Origin: Glandiceps talaboti
Lineage: Eukaryota; Hemichordata; Enteropneusta; Spengelidae
Length of the DNA stretch: 52,500 nucleotides
Direction of reading: 5' to 3'
NCBI RefSeq assembly: GCF_964340395.1
Contig: NC_135563.1
Location: 15,689,651-15,742,150, forward strand
The notes under the pieces are model-generated. The model did not search any database and was not told where the DNA came from. It saw only the letters and a program-made list of their open reading frames with translations. Below are positions 25,476-36,502 of the stretch, in pieces (positions within the stretch are counted from its first letter, which is position 1; every line of letters starts with the position of its first letter). The position numbers and the translations under genes are program-made.

Positions 25476-26135
25476 AACAGTGACAATTCATCGACCAGGA
25501 ACCATATATTTCTACAACGTCTTTTTGAGTTCAAACTTTCTTCAGTTAAAAGATGTATGGGTTTTATTCCTGATATTGTGGAAATCTTGTCAAAATACAA
25601 TCTTTCATGCTTCCTCGATGAATTCTGTACAACAAGCTATTTTCCTCCTAAAACAATATGGAAAACCATTGTAAAGGAAGCCATTCATGAAAACGGGTAC
25701 AATCTTTGGAGACAGAGACTAGATAGTAGAGACGAATTATTACTCTTCTCTCAATTACATCAGAGCCTTGTACCATTTCATCTGTATTTCCAATCACGTA
25801 AGTTTCCTCGTTACAGGCCAATAGTTTACAAAATAATGAAAATCCTAGCCTCTTTAGGACAAACTGAATGTTCTAAATGCCAAGAGCTCGTTGGAGATTA
25901 TCTAACTCATTTATTGACTTCATGTCGTAATACGGCTGTATGAAGAGACATTTTCTGGTCAACTATGTTTGATAATATCAATGTTAACTTTGCTGTACGT
26001 ATGTACAACTTAAATGAAGTTGATTTTACTATCAGCATCTTAGAAGATAGCAAAAAACACTTTCAGCAACCATACGAATGGGAAATATTTCAAGATATAG
26101 TCTATAAGCTTATAGACACATGCTTAGACTTTTGA
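25476..26135 (+). pseudogene. 5'-truncated LINE retrotransposon, C-terminal part of the polymerase ORF
   Basis: One frame reads through about 220 codons with a single in-frame TGA (25941-25943) before its final TGA (26133-26135). The peptide ends like LINE ORF2 proteins of the CR1/Jockey/RTE type: a helical region, then a C-x2-C-x9-H-x4-C zinc knuckle (CSKCQELVGDYLTHLLTSC), then a short tail with RDIFWSTMFDNINV. The reverse transcriptase and endonuclease domains are missing. The insert starts at about 25475 and ends in AATAAAGAAACAACAACAAC before an ACTC microsatellite. The exact clade is not determined. Confidence 0.75.
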
Positions 26136-26377
26136 TTGGATTATGATGTCTTGTCACACTCTTATTTCTTACTGTCATTTTTTTAGAAGATAGTAAGTAT
26201 AAATTTCAGCAACCGAACAAATAGGAAATATTCAAGATAAAATCCTTAAGTTTATCGTTCAACTGACTAATGAAGTCATGCACTCTGTACTTATTTATTT
26301 ATTATTTTGTTTTTGTATATTTCTGAACTGAGTTGTAACTCTTCTCTTTGAGGAGGAATAAAGAAACAACAACAACA

Positions 26378-26466
26378 ACTCACTCACTCACTCACTCACT
26401 CACTCACTCACTCACTCACTCACTCACTCACTCACTCACTCACTCACTCACTCATTCATCCATTCA
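26378..26466. repeat. (ACTC)n microsatellite at the LINE 3' end
   Basis: About nineteen ACTC units directly after the LINE tail, then the second copy of the 83-bp repeat. Confidence 0.9.
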
Positions 26467-26543
26467 CAGAATTCAAATATAGGCAAACTATGGGGTGTAC
26501 ATCCTACAATAACAATCATAAAAAATATTACAGTTCAATGATG

Positions 26544-27423
26544 GGAAATTCACATTTTCATTTTTGTACATTTTGTAGCAATAATATCACTTATAAAAAA
26601 TAATTCACAAAAAAGCTTCATTTTTAAAATAAGATTATGCTGAGAGTTATTGACAAAGAAACTGAATGTTTATGTCATGTTTTTTCCCCTTTTTTTGACA
26701 AAGTTGTATTTATAGTTTTGCTAGAATTCTTACAAAAATTCTGTCTTATTTGTAGGTAAATTTATTTACATTCCTTGAAATATAAACAATTTCGTTTTGA
26801 TAGTAGTAAATTTACTTTATTAGAATATATTTTTTGAAGCAATTTTTTTTTCAATTTCTGATACCGAGTTTTCAAATTAAAAATAAATTGCAACCACCAA
26901 TACCTACTATTCCCCTTATCTAAATTATGCAGTTAAAGAGTTCATCTTCCCCAACCCCACCCACCCATCTAACCCCCTCCCCATCCCTATTAGAATATAA
27001 CTGTTTTATAAACTTCTATTAAACATAGCAAATAATACATCACAAAGAACAAACTGTTTAAAATTTATACAAAATAACATTTTACAACAAATAATTTTTG
27101 ACTAACTTTTATTTTGTTACACATTTACAGATATATATATTTCATGTATTTATGTGAGTTAAAAATCAAACCCCTACAGCAGCATCTATGCTATGATTCA
27201 TTATAACTTGCCATAATACAGTAAAACAACATTCAATCACTAATTAAAACAAACAACTTGAATAATATGACTACTTTGGATGACATAGCGTACTACATGA
27301 CAGTTGCCGGGAAGCAGGGTCAAACTGTTATACTTGATAAATACATTCATCACACTCGTTCATTTGTATATCACATGGGAGAAAAGTATAGACAGGGTTT
27401 CAGTACACACATGCAAATGAACA
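26544..27423. other. Non-coding, no feature recognised
   Basis: AT-rich with poly-T and a pyrimidine-rich block of C at 26950-26990. No exon seen. Confidence 0.5.
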
Positions 27424-27591
27424 CGTACACACACACACACACCACACACACACACCACATACACACACCACACACATACACATACACACCACGTAACACA
27501 CAAACAATCAACATACATGTACACACACCAATAGACATGTCAACACACACATGTGCATATACACACCAACACACAAATCAACACACACATC

Positions 27592-27624
<33 letters not shown>

Positions 27625-27690
27625 GCGCACACACACTCACACTCACACTCAACACATACATAACACAAATACATGCACTTGTACACTTTA
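27424..27690. repeat. Interrupted CA-rich repeat
   Basis: CA runs with ACCA, ATCA and CG interruptions. The 152-codon plus-strand ORF here reads mostly His/Thr and is a repeat artefact. Confidence 0.9.
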
Positions 27691-27716
27691 ACACACATAC
27701 ACATCTATATGTATAG

Positions 27717-27798
27717 CCTAGTTCGTATACAATATTGTTTAATACGATTTCCACCTCCACTCACAGTTTAGTTAGAAACCTCATTTCAATCCAGACTG
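27717..27798. mobile_element. TAGTCT mini-element, copy C
   Basis: Starts CCTAGTTCGTATAC and ends ATCCAGACTGA, with CACCTCCACTCACAG and GTTTAGTTAG inside in the same order as copy B. Confidence 0.5.
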
Positions 27799-28087
27799 AC
27801 ATTTACAAATCACACAAGAATATGTTATTTGAATTTTGCATTGCTCTCTCAGCATTATAAAATGGTATGTTGACTGAAACTTCAAAATTGGCTTAGTAAT
27901 TACCTAGTCTAGCAGCTATATATATACATGGCATTGAATCTGAAGGAACCCCCAAAGCCATGTACAGCCACAATAGACTTCCTGCCTTTGATGTAATGCA
28001 GAATCCATACACTGTCGTGGGTGGTTTACAGGTATAAATAAATTGACACATGTAACACATGTTCTCAACGCATGTTTCAGACTCGAC

Positions 28088-28199
28088 TAGATACAGTAGA
28101 AATGAACATCACACCTAGATACAGTAAAAATGAACATCACACCTAGATACAGTAGAAATGAACATCACACCTAGATACAGTAGAAATGAACATCACACC
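28088..28199. repeat. 28-bp tandem repeat, 4 copies
   Basis: The unit begins TAGATACAGTAGAAATGAAC. The four copies differ by a single base (one copy has AAAAA). Confidence 0.9.
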
Positions 28200-28395
28200 C
28201 CTATTGCAGCACACCAGGGTTCGATGCTACAATACATAATATCATCATATACACTGTGTGTTTCATTATGTCTACTTCATCGTTAGTTCTGCACATACAA
28301 AACCGATGACATCATTCTGTTAGATAGTGACGTAATTTCCAATGCAGCGATTGTAAACAACTTGCATGACAAACTATCTAATATAGCAGTATAGC

Positions 28396-28485
28396 TATTC
28401 TGGATGTCCAACGTGGTATCAATTCATCTCTTAAACCCCATAAATAGAGATTTTTTAGATTTGATGAAAGGTTAGCACTAGACTA
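28396..28485. mobile_element. TAGTCT mini-element, copy D (second subfamily)
   Basis: Starts TATTCTGGATGTCCAACGTG and ends GCACTAGACTA. It shares TTTGATGAAAGG and the ends with copy F. Confidence 0.5.
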
Positions 28486-28573
28486 TTAAAGTAGCAGTCT
28501 GTACACTGCACTGTTGAGATACATTGATAGTTGGTTGTACTTCAAGTCGTATTTGTGAGGGCTTGTAGATATG

Positions 28574-28654
28574 TAGTCTGGATACCAACGTGGTTCTGTG
28601 AGTGGAGGTGTAACTCACAGCAATCCAATACTATAGTATATAGGAACTAGACTA
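28574..28654. mobile_element. TAGTCT mini-element, copy E (81 bp)
   Basis: Starts TAGTCTGGATACCAACGTGG and ends TATAGGAACTAGACTA. It is the inverted orientation of copies A-C, with CTGTGAGTGGAGGTG inside. Confidence 0.6.
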
Positions 28655-28934
28655 GTATACATACGACCAGCTAATGATCGATCTATTTCAACAAGCAGTG
28701 AACAGGCTTTGGCATGCAGCAGTAGCAAATATTTGTTTTGTATTAATTACTAACCCCCCCCCCCCCTTTGAAATCAGTACAAATACTAGAAGTGAAAGGT
28801 TAAAATATATTTATTAATGCTACATAGTATAGAAATATGACCATAAAAGTTGTAACATTCCTTACAGAATCAGTAACATAATGTTGGTTTATAATATTTT
28901 CAAAACATAGAATATTGAACTGTAGTTTCTTTAT

Positions 28935-29020
28935 TAGTCTGGATTCCAACGTGGTATTAAATCATCTCTAATTTCTCAAGAGAGATCTTAAGATTCGATG
29001 AAGGATATCACTCTAGACTA
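28935..29020. mobile_element. TAGTCT mini-element, copy F (86 bp, second subfamily)
   Basis: Starts TAGTCTGGATTCCAACGTGG and ends CACTCTAGACTA. The terminal nine bases are inverted repeats with one mismatch. Confidence 0.6.
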
Positions 29021-30687
29021 ATTTCTCCTATTACATATACTGAAATTCTGAATAATGGCAATGGAGTTATCATGTATTTTTGAATATAGTGACCATGTAT
29101 TTTTCTGTTATATAATATTTGTGCAGATTTTCAAATAGTATGGTTTTGATAAATTTGAAAAAAATTTTATAGTTCGACTATACAATGTTTTCTCACTTGA
29201 ACTTCCGTTTTATTTTTTTTAAATCTTATATAATTTTGGTAATTTTATGCTACATTTTAAATTATTGCTTTTGGCAGTGACAATGAGGCCTGTACTATAA
29301 GTTTCAAATTGTGAATACATGAGCAGATAGCATGTTTTAGATTATAAACAGATTTTGCATGATATCATTGCAACAAATGCTAAAAAAATTAAAATGATTT
29401 TTTAAAAAATTTATTGGTGAAAATTTGACTTTTCAGACTCATTGAATTTCATACTTGAAATCTATACTGTGTACGGAAATGTTTATTTGTTGTGCAATTC
29501 TCATCTCAATAACACTTCCAAGGTTGCACAAATAGTAACTACTTCTTACATAATAATCATTTGACATATTTCTTGTCAATAAAGATTGTGCTATAACTGA
29601 CCTTGTAGCTGTTGCAAACTTGTGTCACTTCACAAACTATCTGGAGTTTGTTACACTGTTGAATAATGGTTGCATTGTTTCTTTTTATTCAACAGAATGA
29701 TCATTTTTTATTCCATAACAGGTGACAGTTTCCGCTCTGTCTGGTGAGATGAAAAGGCAAGACACAGTTCATGGCTTAGCAATCTCAGTGGTAATCATTG
29801 TGATATTGCACTGGCAGTCAATGAACTCATGCACATGTGCTCTGAGAACTCACTCTCACAAAGGTAGCAGTGAAAGAAAATTCTAGTGATATGATTTCTA
29901 ACCTTTTGCTCACTATTTCACACCAAAATTTTCTGAACATGTTTTTAGCAGTTTGTCTGTAGTTTCATTAATTTTGTGATTCTTTTTTTAGGCATAAATA
30001 CAATTATTTCCAAAACATTGCAAACCTATTCAAAAATAGATTTATCTTTTTTTTTAAATCAAAAAATAAAATAAAGTGGAAATTATTACAAATAGCAAAA
30101 ATATGGAGAAATTATTCTACTTACATATTTCTTGGTATTGTTGATATTTTGAGCACACTTAGTGAAATGCATGTATTTAAACATTGGTTTTCTTCCCAGC
30201 AGAAACTTCCATGCATCTTCAAGAACCAGTTTCAAATTATCAGTTATCATTACAGCATTTGGCCATAGAGGGCGACATTCACTGCAACGATGCCCCAAGT
30301 TTATGTCATGATTGCACCTTGTCAATGACTTCTCTCAACTTGTGTGAAATGGGACAGTATACCCTGTAAAGAATTTCAATATTTGATGAGAAAGCAGGAA
30401 AATCCTCATGCAACTGTTAAAAACCTTTTACCATAGCGTCAATCGAAATTTAACCACGTTGCCCCAGATTTGGTATGAGCCTATGAATTGTTTATGGTGG
30501 GTTATTCCATTTGACAACATAATAGGGGTGTTCAGATTGTGGTCAAATTTAACACATCTCAGGAAAACTACTTCATACGACTTTCTAATATAAATATATA
30601 ATGATTTTAATTTATTGAAAATACTGAAGACTAACTGCTGCTTCTTTTCCAGAAGGGATTATAATATCGCATAATGTGGTTGTCAAC
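29021..30687. other. Unassigned; two isolated GC-richer blocks
   Basis: Blocks at 29720-29870 and 30195-30370 are less AT-rich than their flanks and have AG/GT-like borders. Frames in both are broken by stops on each strand, so they may be decayed exons or repeat fragments. No product is proposed. Confidence 0.35.
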
Positions 30688-30870
30688 CACAGGGGGTTCA
30701 GGCGCAGTTAGTTTTGTTTATGAAAACAAACAAATAAACAAACAAATAAACAAACAAACAAATACTGACCCAAAATAAACATAATTATTCATTTATTTGT
30801 TTGTGTTTTTGTTTGTTTATTTGTTTATTTTTTTCCATGAACAAAACTAACTGCACCTGAGCCCCCTGTG
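30688..30870. mobile_element. TIR element with AAAC-rich core (183 bp)
   Basis: The ends CACAGGGGGTTCAGG and CCTGAGCCCCCTGTG are inverted repeats that extend about 38 bp (...AGTTAGTTTTGTT). They are flanked by identical 7-bp direct repeats TGTCAAC (30681-30687 and 30871-30877). The core is AAAC/AAAT repeat on one side and its complement on the other. Confidence 0.75.
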
Positions 30871-31334
30871 TGTCAACATGCATGAATACAAAATAAACAT
30901 TCAATAAAATACCAAATCAATCAATCACTCTATATGACAACAATATTCCATCTCAAATTTCAATATTAATTGCCTCGAGGTCTGTCAACAAGATCTGAGA
31001 GATTAACTACAATATTACCAATACAAATGATTTCAGGATATCTAGTGTAACTTTAATACTACATTGTTTGGTCACAATGTAATACTTAAATACTGATCAT
31101 TAATCCATACTTTAACATAGCCAATGTCAAATCAAGGTCATGACCTAGTTCATTGCACTGTAGCTGTAAAGTCTTACATAGAATACATTCATCTGTTTAT
31201 TTATTTATTCATTCATTCATTTATTTATTTATTCAAACTTTTTATTTATTTAGGTCAAATAAGGAAATGTTGTGTGGATCAAACTACATCCCTCATCAAA
31301 ACTATCAAACAACTCAAGGGTATACAGGTCAGGT

Positions 31335-31434
31335 TAGTCTAGTTCCTGAAGATCGTGTTCTGATTTACACTATGTTATCGTAATGTGAAGATAATGTAGT
31401 GTAAATCGGAACATGGTCGTCAGGAGCTAGACTA
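31335..31434. mobile_element. TAGTCT mini-element, palindromic copy G (100 bp)
   Basis: Starts TAGTCTAGTTCCTGAAGATC and ends GGAGCTAGACTA. Nearly the whole unit is one palindrome (TTACACTA...TAGTGTAA inside). The ends link it to the family; the middle is different. Confidence 0.55.
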
Positions 31435-31673
31435 GGGTCGGGTTGACAGGGAACAGCAAGACAGTGAATGCTAATAAGAATTATTAAATCCATATTTTTA
31501 TTTGGCCTTAACTAGTGGTTGATATATATTTATATTAAAACTTCCTGCCTATAGCAAAACATTATATATATGTATATATCTCTGACCCATTCATGCTCTA
31601 TTAACTGGGTAGATGCTAGTATGAATTTATAGAAACCTTTTGAGCCGAATTGCACTGAGACAAACCAGTAATC

Positions 31674-31783
31674 GTATGTGTGTATGTATGTATGTATGTA
31701 TGTATGTATGTATGTATGTATGTATGTATGTATGTATGTATGTATGTATGTATGTATGTATGTATGTATGTATGTATGTATGC
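31674..31783. repeat. (TATG)n microsatellite
   Basis: About 26 nearly perfect TATG units. Confidence 0.95.
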
Positions 31784-32810
31784 AAGTAATGTTGGTAGGT
31801 AGCTAGGAATGTATTTGCTATTTATTGTAAGTGTTAACAACCTTTAAGTTTATTAATATACCAAATCTATTTTTATATTGTTGACAAGTTACTGCATCAA
31901 AATCCATTGAATAGTCTAGACTAAAAAAGACAATATTTAATTATAGATGTTTGTCTCTGAGGCTGAGCAAATGACAGATTCATCTTCCACATCCACATGT
32001 AGTAAAATGTCATTAGTAGTCACTGAATGCTAACATGTGAATCAAGTTAGATTTTAATTGGTGGGTGACTCTCTACCTACATCTGATCAGAGATCTTATT
32101 CCACCAGTATTTTTTCATACCATCATGATACTAGTATATCATATTACAGTATGTATGATACAATTTCATGACATTTTTACTGTATCTCACCTTAGTTCAA
32201 GATGTCACCTTTACTTTTCTAAAAGAGGGATACTGGTAAAATTAAATGACACGAAATACAAAAAACCCAAGTTTTATTAAGTTTTTCTACAGTCTGGAAT
32301 TCATGCCCTGCTGCAGGATATAAGGCCATATAAAAAAAATTGTGTGATTCCGATTACGCTCAATTTTAGAATAGGTGGGGTAGGTAGATTTTTTTATCTT
32401 ATTTTTATTATATTTTTTTATGTGTGAGTATCTAGTTCAGGTAGTTATGTTTTCCGTTATGTTCCATATGTTCTCTGTGTTATTGGTTTCTTCTCATCAG
32501 ATATACAGCCATTACAGTTTTATTTTGTCTTTTTTAAGTTGCTGTCAGTTTCAGCTTCCACTATTTCTGGTGAGACTTCACAATTTTCGCAATTTTTTAT
32601 TATTTTTTTCTCAAATGTGTAAAAAAAAAGAAGAAAAAAGTTTAGGGTCAGAAGTGAAAAACTAGATGGGGGGGGGGGGGATCAGGTAACCGGAACCACA
32701 CAAATTTTGTTATTAGGCCTAACAGGAAAGATAGATCCGACACCCTTTAAAATACACATTTAAGTTTGTAATCTCCCACTGTTGTATGTACTAGGAGTTT
32801 TATCAAAAAT

Positions 32811-32856
32811 TAGTCTGGATGTACATATGCCAACATGGTCTCTAAGCACAAGACTA
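32811..32856. mobile_element. TAGTCT mini-element, internally deleted copy H (46 bp)
   Basis: Starts TAGTCTGGATG, has CCAACATGG and ends AGACTA. Confidence 0.4.
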
Positions 32857-33062
32857 TTAAATGCAACATATATGGGATACAAAATTACAAATTAATGTAA
32901 CACAACAGAAATGTAAAATGACAATATAATATGTCAGTGTTTGACATACTTTCTCAAGACATCCTTGTCTAGTTCCAATAGTATGTTTATGCATCCTCGC
33001 AAATCAGTGTTGTTATTTCTTCCAAGACACTGCGAAATAACTCGGCAGTGCGTCTTCGACAT

Positions 33063-33285
33063 AGGCATTTGTTTCCCGAGATATGTATCAGAACATGTTT
33101 CTATCAGAATACAATAAAATATCGATAATATCGACGTGTTTAGCCAATTGTAAAGTCTATATCTCGCGGTGAGTGGACTTGCGCGATCACAGAAACAAGT
33201 GTTATTTTACCCCTTCCATATACAATTGGCTAAAACACGTCAATGTTATCGATATTTCATTGTACATATCTCAGGAAACAAGTGC
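33063..33285. mobile_element. Palindromic element (about 220 bp)
   Basis: The left arm (33063-33152) and right arm (33221-33285) pair through GTTTCCCGAGATATGTA/TACATATCTCAGGAAAC, AATATCGATAA and TTAGCCAATTGTA/TACAATTGGCTAA. No coding content. Confidence 0.6.
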
Positions 33286-33582
33286 CTGTGGTCTTGGATG
33301 GTGCTGTATAGGAGGCTGTGGTTTACGACGATTCATAGACTCCCATCCAGGGCGGAGGGTCTATGGTTTAAGTTATAGCAGTATATCATAATGCATGTTT
33401 ATCCATATACCATCCACTCTGTAGCGGGTCTATGGTCTATCACATGATTCACAACATCGTGCACGATTTTTTATACGTCGTGTTTACATTTTCCCTCTGT
33501 GTAATACGCCGCTATCTCTCTACTTGTTATAATTGCAACTTTATGACTGATTAAAATCACTTCTACGCTTTCACCGACCGAC

Positions 33583-33588
33583 TATATA
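33583..33588 (+). promoter_or_regulatory. TATA-box candidate for the small secreted protein gene
   Basis: The string ACTATATAGAC is centred about 80 bp before the proposed ATG at 33668, a reasonable distance for a short 5' UTR. AT-rich hexamers are common in this window, so the support is modest. Confidence 0.25.
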
Positions 33589-33667
33589 GACTTCATAGTA
33601 GACAGCTAATCTATTGGTTGTTTTGGAGCGTAAACATTTACTAGTAGTACATCTAAAGTTTCCGACA

Positions 33668-34507
33668 ATGCAAACTACATGTAGTTTCCTCGTTGTGTTG
33701 TGTCACTTTTTATTACATGTTGTCTTTACATGTAAATCTTTGGTGTCCATTTCTCCTATGAAATATACCTCCCCTATCAATGGTATTACGGATGTAGACG
33801 AACCAATCCCACCTATACGCCCTTACAATCTGGTAAATCTTGCAAGATTTACAAGATTTACCTTGGAAATCTTGGTGTGTTTCTATTATCATGCTTTGAA
33901 GTACTAGTTCTCTTGAAAGTAAAGAGTAAAACGACGATGTCGATGCAGGTAGTCGAGTAACCGTTTATGGGATTATTATTTGTTGATGTACGAAGTAATC
34001 ATTGGTTAATTGGCGTGTGATGAGTTGAGAGAATTGACATTTATGGATATTAATTAGAATATAAAGATGAAATCATTTTCCCAAAGTACAACCTATCCAA
34101 AGCCTTCGTTCCGGATACTTCGTCGTCGTCGACACGTCGCCAGAGCACGGGAGACGCGATATATATTTCAGTGGTATAGGCAAGGAGGATAATATTGGCC
34201 CAATCCATAATTTAGAACAAGTGGGTCACCGCGATACAGTAGTCACGGTGAGAGCACGATTACATCACCAATGTTTGCATGACAGGGGAGCTGATAGCGG
34301 CATTCCACAGAGGAAATTTGTGATATAAACATAAATACTGTGTATGAGATTACCTTATGAGCGATATGTATTTGTGATTAGGCCTACGGGTGGTTAAGAA
34401 GACTCGACCCATTTATTATGAAATATTTTGGAACGAGTGGAGACTTACTCCGACGACACAGTCACGGTTTAATTCCTGGCAGACGTCTGTTTTACATCGC
34501 GATGTGA
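33668..34507 (+). CDS. Tentative secreted small protein, possible peptide prohormone (3-exon model)
   Basis: Not recognised. Proposed exons: 33668-33832, 34087-34173 and 34382-34507 (stop TGA), with donors CTG/gtaaat and GTG/gtatag and acceptors cccaaag and gattag. Each exon is a whole number of codons, giving 125 aa. Residues 1-22 form a strong signal-peptide-like hydrophobic stretch (MQTTCSFLVVLCHFLLHVVF...). Arg-Arg pairs lie at 72-73, 90-91, 108-109 and 118-119, the last preceded by Gly (HSHGLIPGRR), the arrangement expected for convertase cleavage and C-terminal amidation. A TATATA box lies at about 33584 and AATAAA at 34904. The region has more CpG than the DNA to its left. The acceptors have weak pyrimidine tracts and no homologue is known to me. 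Exon 1 alone is the best-supported part. Without splicing, exon 1 stays open to a TAG at about 33907. Confidence 0.3.
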
Positions 34508-34705
34508 TTTTGTTTATCACACTCTGACATCAGTTTGAGGGCGTAGGCCTAATTATTTAATTACTTCATGTTGATATTATTACAAGCGATTAGTGGCAGC
34601 AATGTTGTCACAGATCGATGTAAACTTAGTTTACTTGATGAGATCGGCATTCCTCAAAGAGGAAATTCGTAATATAAACAAAAATATTTGCTATCTTTAT
34701 GAGCA
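34240..34705. repeat. Diverged direct repeat around the tentative secreted-protein gene
   Basis: CGGCATTCC-CA-AGAGGAAATT, TAATATAAAC/GATATAAAC and CTTATGAGC/TTTATGAGC occur at 34298-34362 and 34648-34704, about 350 bp apart. Exon 3 of the tentative gene lies between them. Confidence 0.55.
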
Positions 34706-34903
34706 AGGAAGTAAATCAGATGTTTCCGGTCGCCTCAAAATACTAGTCTGAGCCGCAACTCAACAAATGCATCGTTTCTGCTGGTAGGAGATGAAGAAGT
34801 AGGTGGAACCCCGAGATTTGTACTTTTTTGATAAATACAAACCGTAGACAAAACGAGAGTACGTGTACGACAGACCTGGAGTCAAATGGTCATTGTGCGT
34901 GTC

Positions 34904-34909
34904 AATAAA
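34904..34909 (+). promoter_or_regulatory. AATAAA polyadenylation signal candidate
   Basis: AATAAA about 400 bp after the stop codon of the tentative secreted-protein gene and on the same strand. It would make a compact transcription unit of about 1.3 kb. Confidence 0.25.
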
Positions 34910-36502
34910 CAAAGTAATACAGAATAGTGACAAGAGGGTGTTATACTACAGGGAGCCCAGGAACATTATATTCTAATGGGGTCCGTTATCAACTACTAAC
35001 GGGTTTTCGTTTGCAAAATGGTACTAAGTTTCGAAGTTTGGCATCAAAAGATTCTGGGAGAGTTGTCTGACAGAAATTTGTGACGCGCCCAACACAACGA
35101 TGATACAGCTGCAACTTGTATAGCGCCCTCATGAGGATAGTCTGTTATTACTTTGTTTTCAGCAAGCATGCGTGCATAACCGCTTGACTCCAACTCCTCA
35201 CTAGCATGCGTGTAAACTAAACATGTACCTTTTAATAAACCAACTTCATGAAAACATCAACCAGGTTGCAGCAATTTATATTTGTGGTACTGATTCCAAA
35301 TTTACACAAAAAACAGTCTGTTACAGACAAGATGGGGTAAGATAGGGTAATACACGGAAAGCCGAACTATAGATTGCATCATGCATATTATAGAAATGGA
35401 GATCTTCTGGTACAGCAATGTATCTGAAAATGAACAAAATCCTGGTGTCGTTATGTTTTGCTACTTCCACAAATCAAAGAATATTTTTCTGCTAAGATTG
35501 TCACAAACAAGAGCAAATTTGAATAAAGATGAAATGAAAAATGACATAGTATGTGAATTAGCAGTTAAATCGCCATAACAGGGTCAGTGGTTTATAATTA
35601 CCATAATGTGTTTTTGACACAATGTTAAATGAAAATTTTGGTTCGAATACCCAAAAACATTATTTATAACATACTCTGTAATTCCCTTCCTGACTGTTTC
35701 ATCATACATTTGATATTCTCAATGATTTCCCAGATTTGACAACCATCTCCTGATAGATTCTCTCCATTGTCATCATCAACTGTCATATCTTTCATTGAAA
35801 AAATTGACTCTTAATGTGACAATCTCCGCACACATGCTACAAAACATTTCTGAGAAAGGTCATGAAAAACCACACATTTTATTGTCAAATACTTTGTATG
35901 GAGTAAATTTATTTCATTAAGTTCACAAGAATGGTCTGTTCCAATCTCTGACAATAACTTATCAAAACTTACTAATTCTGTCAATGTATACTGACTTCCT
36001 CTGTTGTTAACAGCTGCACCTTTACTAATTCTATCCCTAAAATTCTGTCAACACATATCATCATTTGTTGTATTTATTTATCCCTTACATGATGAGCGAC
36101 TATCATTTTGAAATAAAAAAACATACACAAATTAAGCTAGATCTTACATATTACATAGACTGCAAGGTTCGTCGTTGAGGGCGCTCTACATTGGTGATGT
36201 GAACCAACAGATGTGGAGTGCCGACTACAAAGAATCTTTCAGTCTAAAGTTATTCTATCTGAAGAAATGTTGTAACATTTTGTAATCATGTATAATATTT
36301 CCTGATAATTCTCCATGGAATACAAATGGGATTTTCCAGCACCTAGGTATTGGTACTGGTAGGTACATATGCAATGTTGTCTGTTTTTTCCTTCAGTCGA
36401 TTCCCATGTCCAATCCTAGCAGTACAGTACACTACAGTACCATGATGGTATTTGACTATTGTTTATCATAATTATTAATGTAAACCAGTGGTTATCATCA
36501 AC
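34910..36502. other. Non-coding between the tentative gene and GRPEL1
   Basis: One 65-codon ORF at 35381-35578 is unrecognised and AT-rich. GRPEL1 probably ends its transcript here, but no canonical AATAAA was found on the minus strand close to the stop. Confidence 0.45.

Larger units (their letters stand above)
25392..26543. repeat. 83-bp direct repeats flanking the LINE insertion
   Basis: Positions 25392-25474 and 26461-26543 are 83-bp direct repeats with one mismatch, each preceded by an ACTC array (25341-25389 and 26378-26452). The LINE 3' end lies between them. This is either an unusually long target-site duplication or a local duplication into which the LINE inserted. Confidence 0.85.

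Noticed and set aside
27258-27716. 152-codon plus-strand ORF
   Set aside because: Only the first 50 codons are non-repetitive; the rest is CA repeat. No domain or splice signal supports it.
30086-30369. Overlapping ORFs on both strands (61 and 79 codons)
   Set aside because: Neither has splice borders that extend the frame and no family is recognised; only the base composition is slightly unusual.
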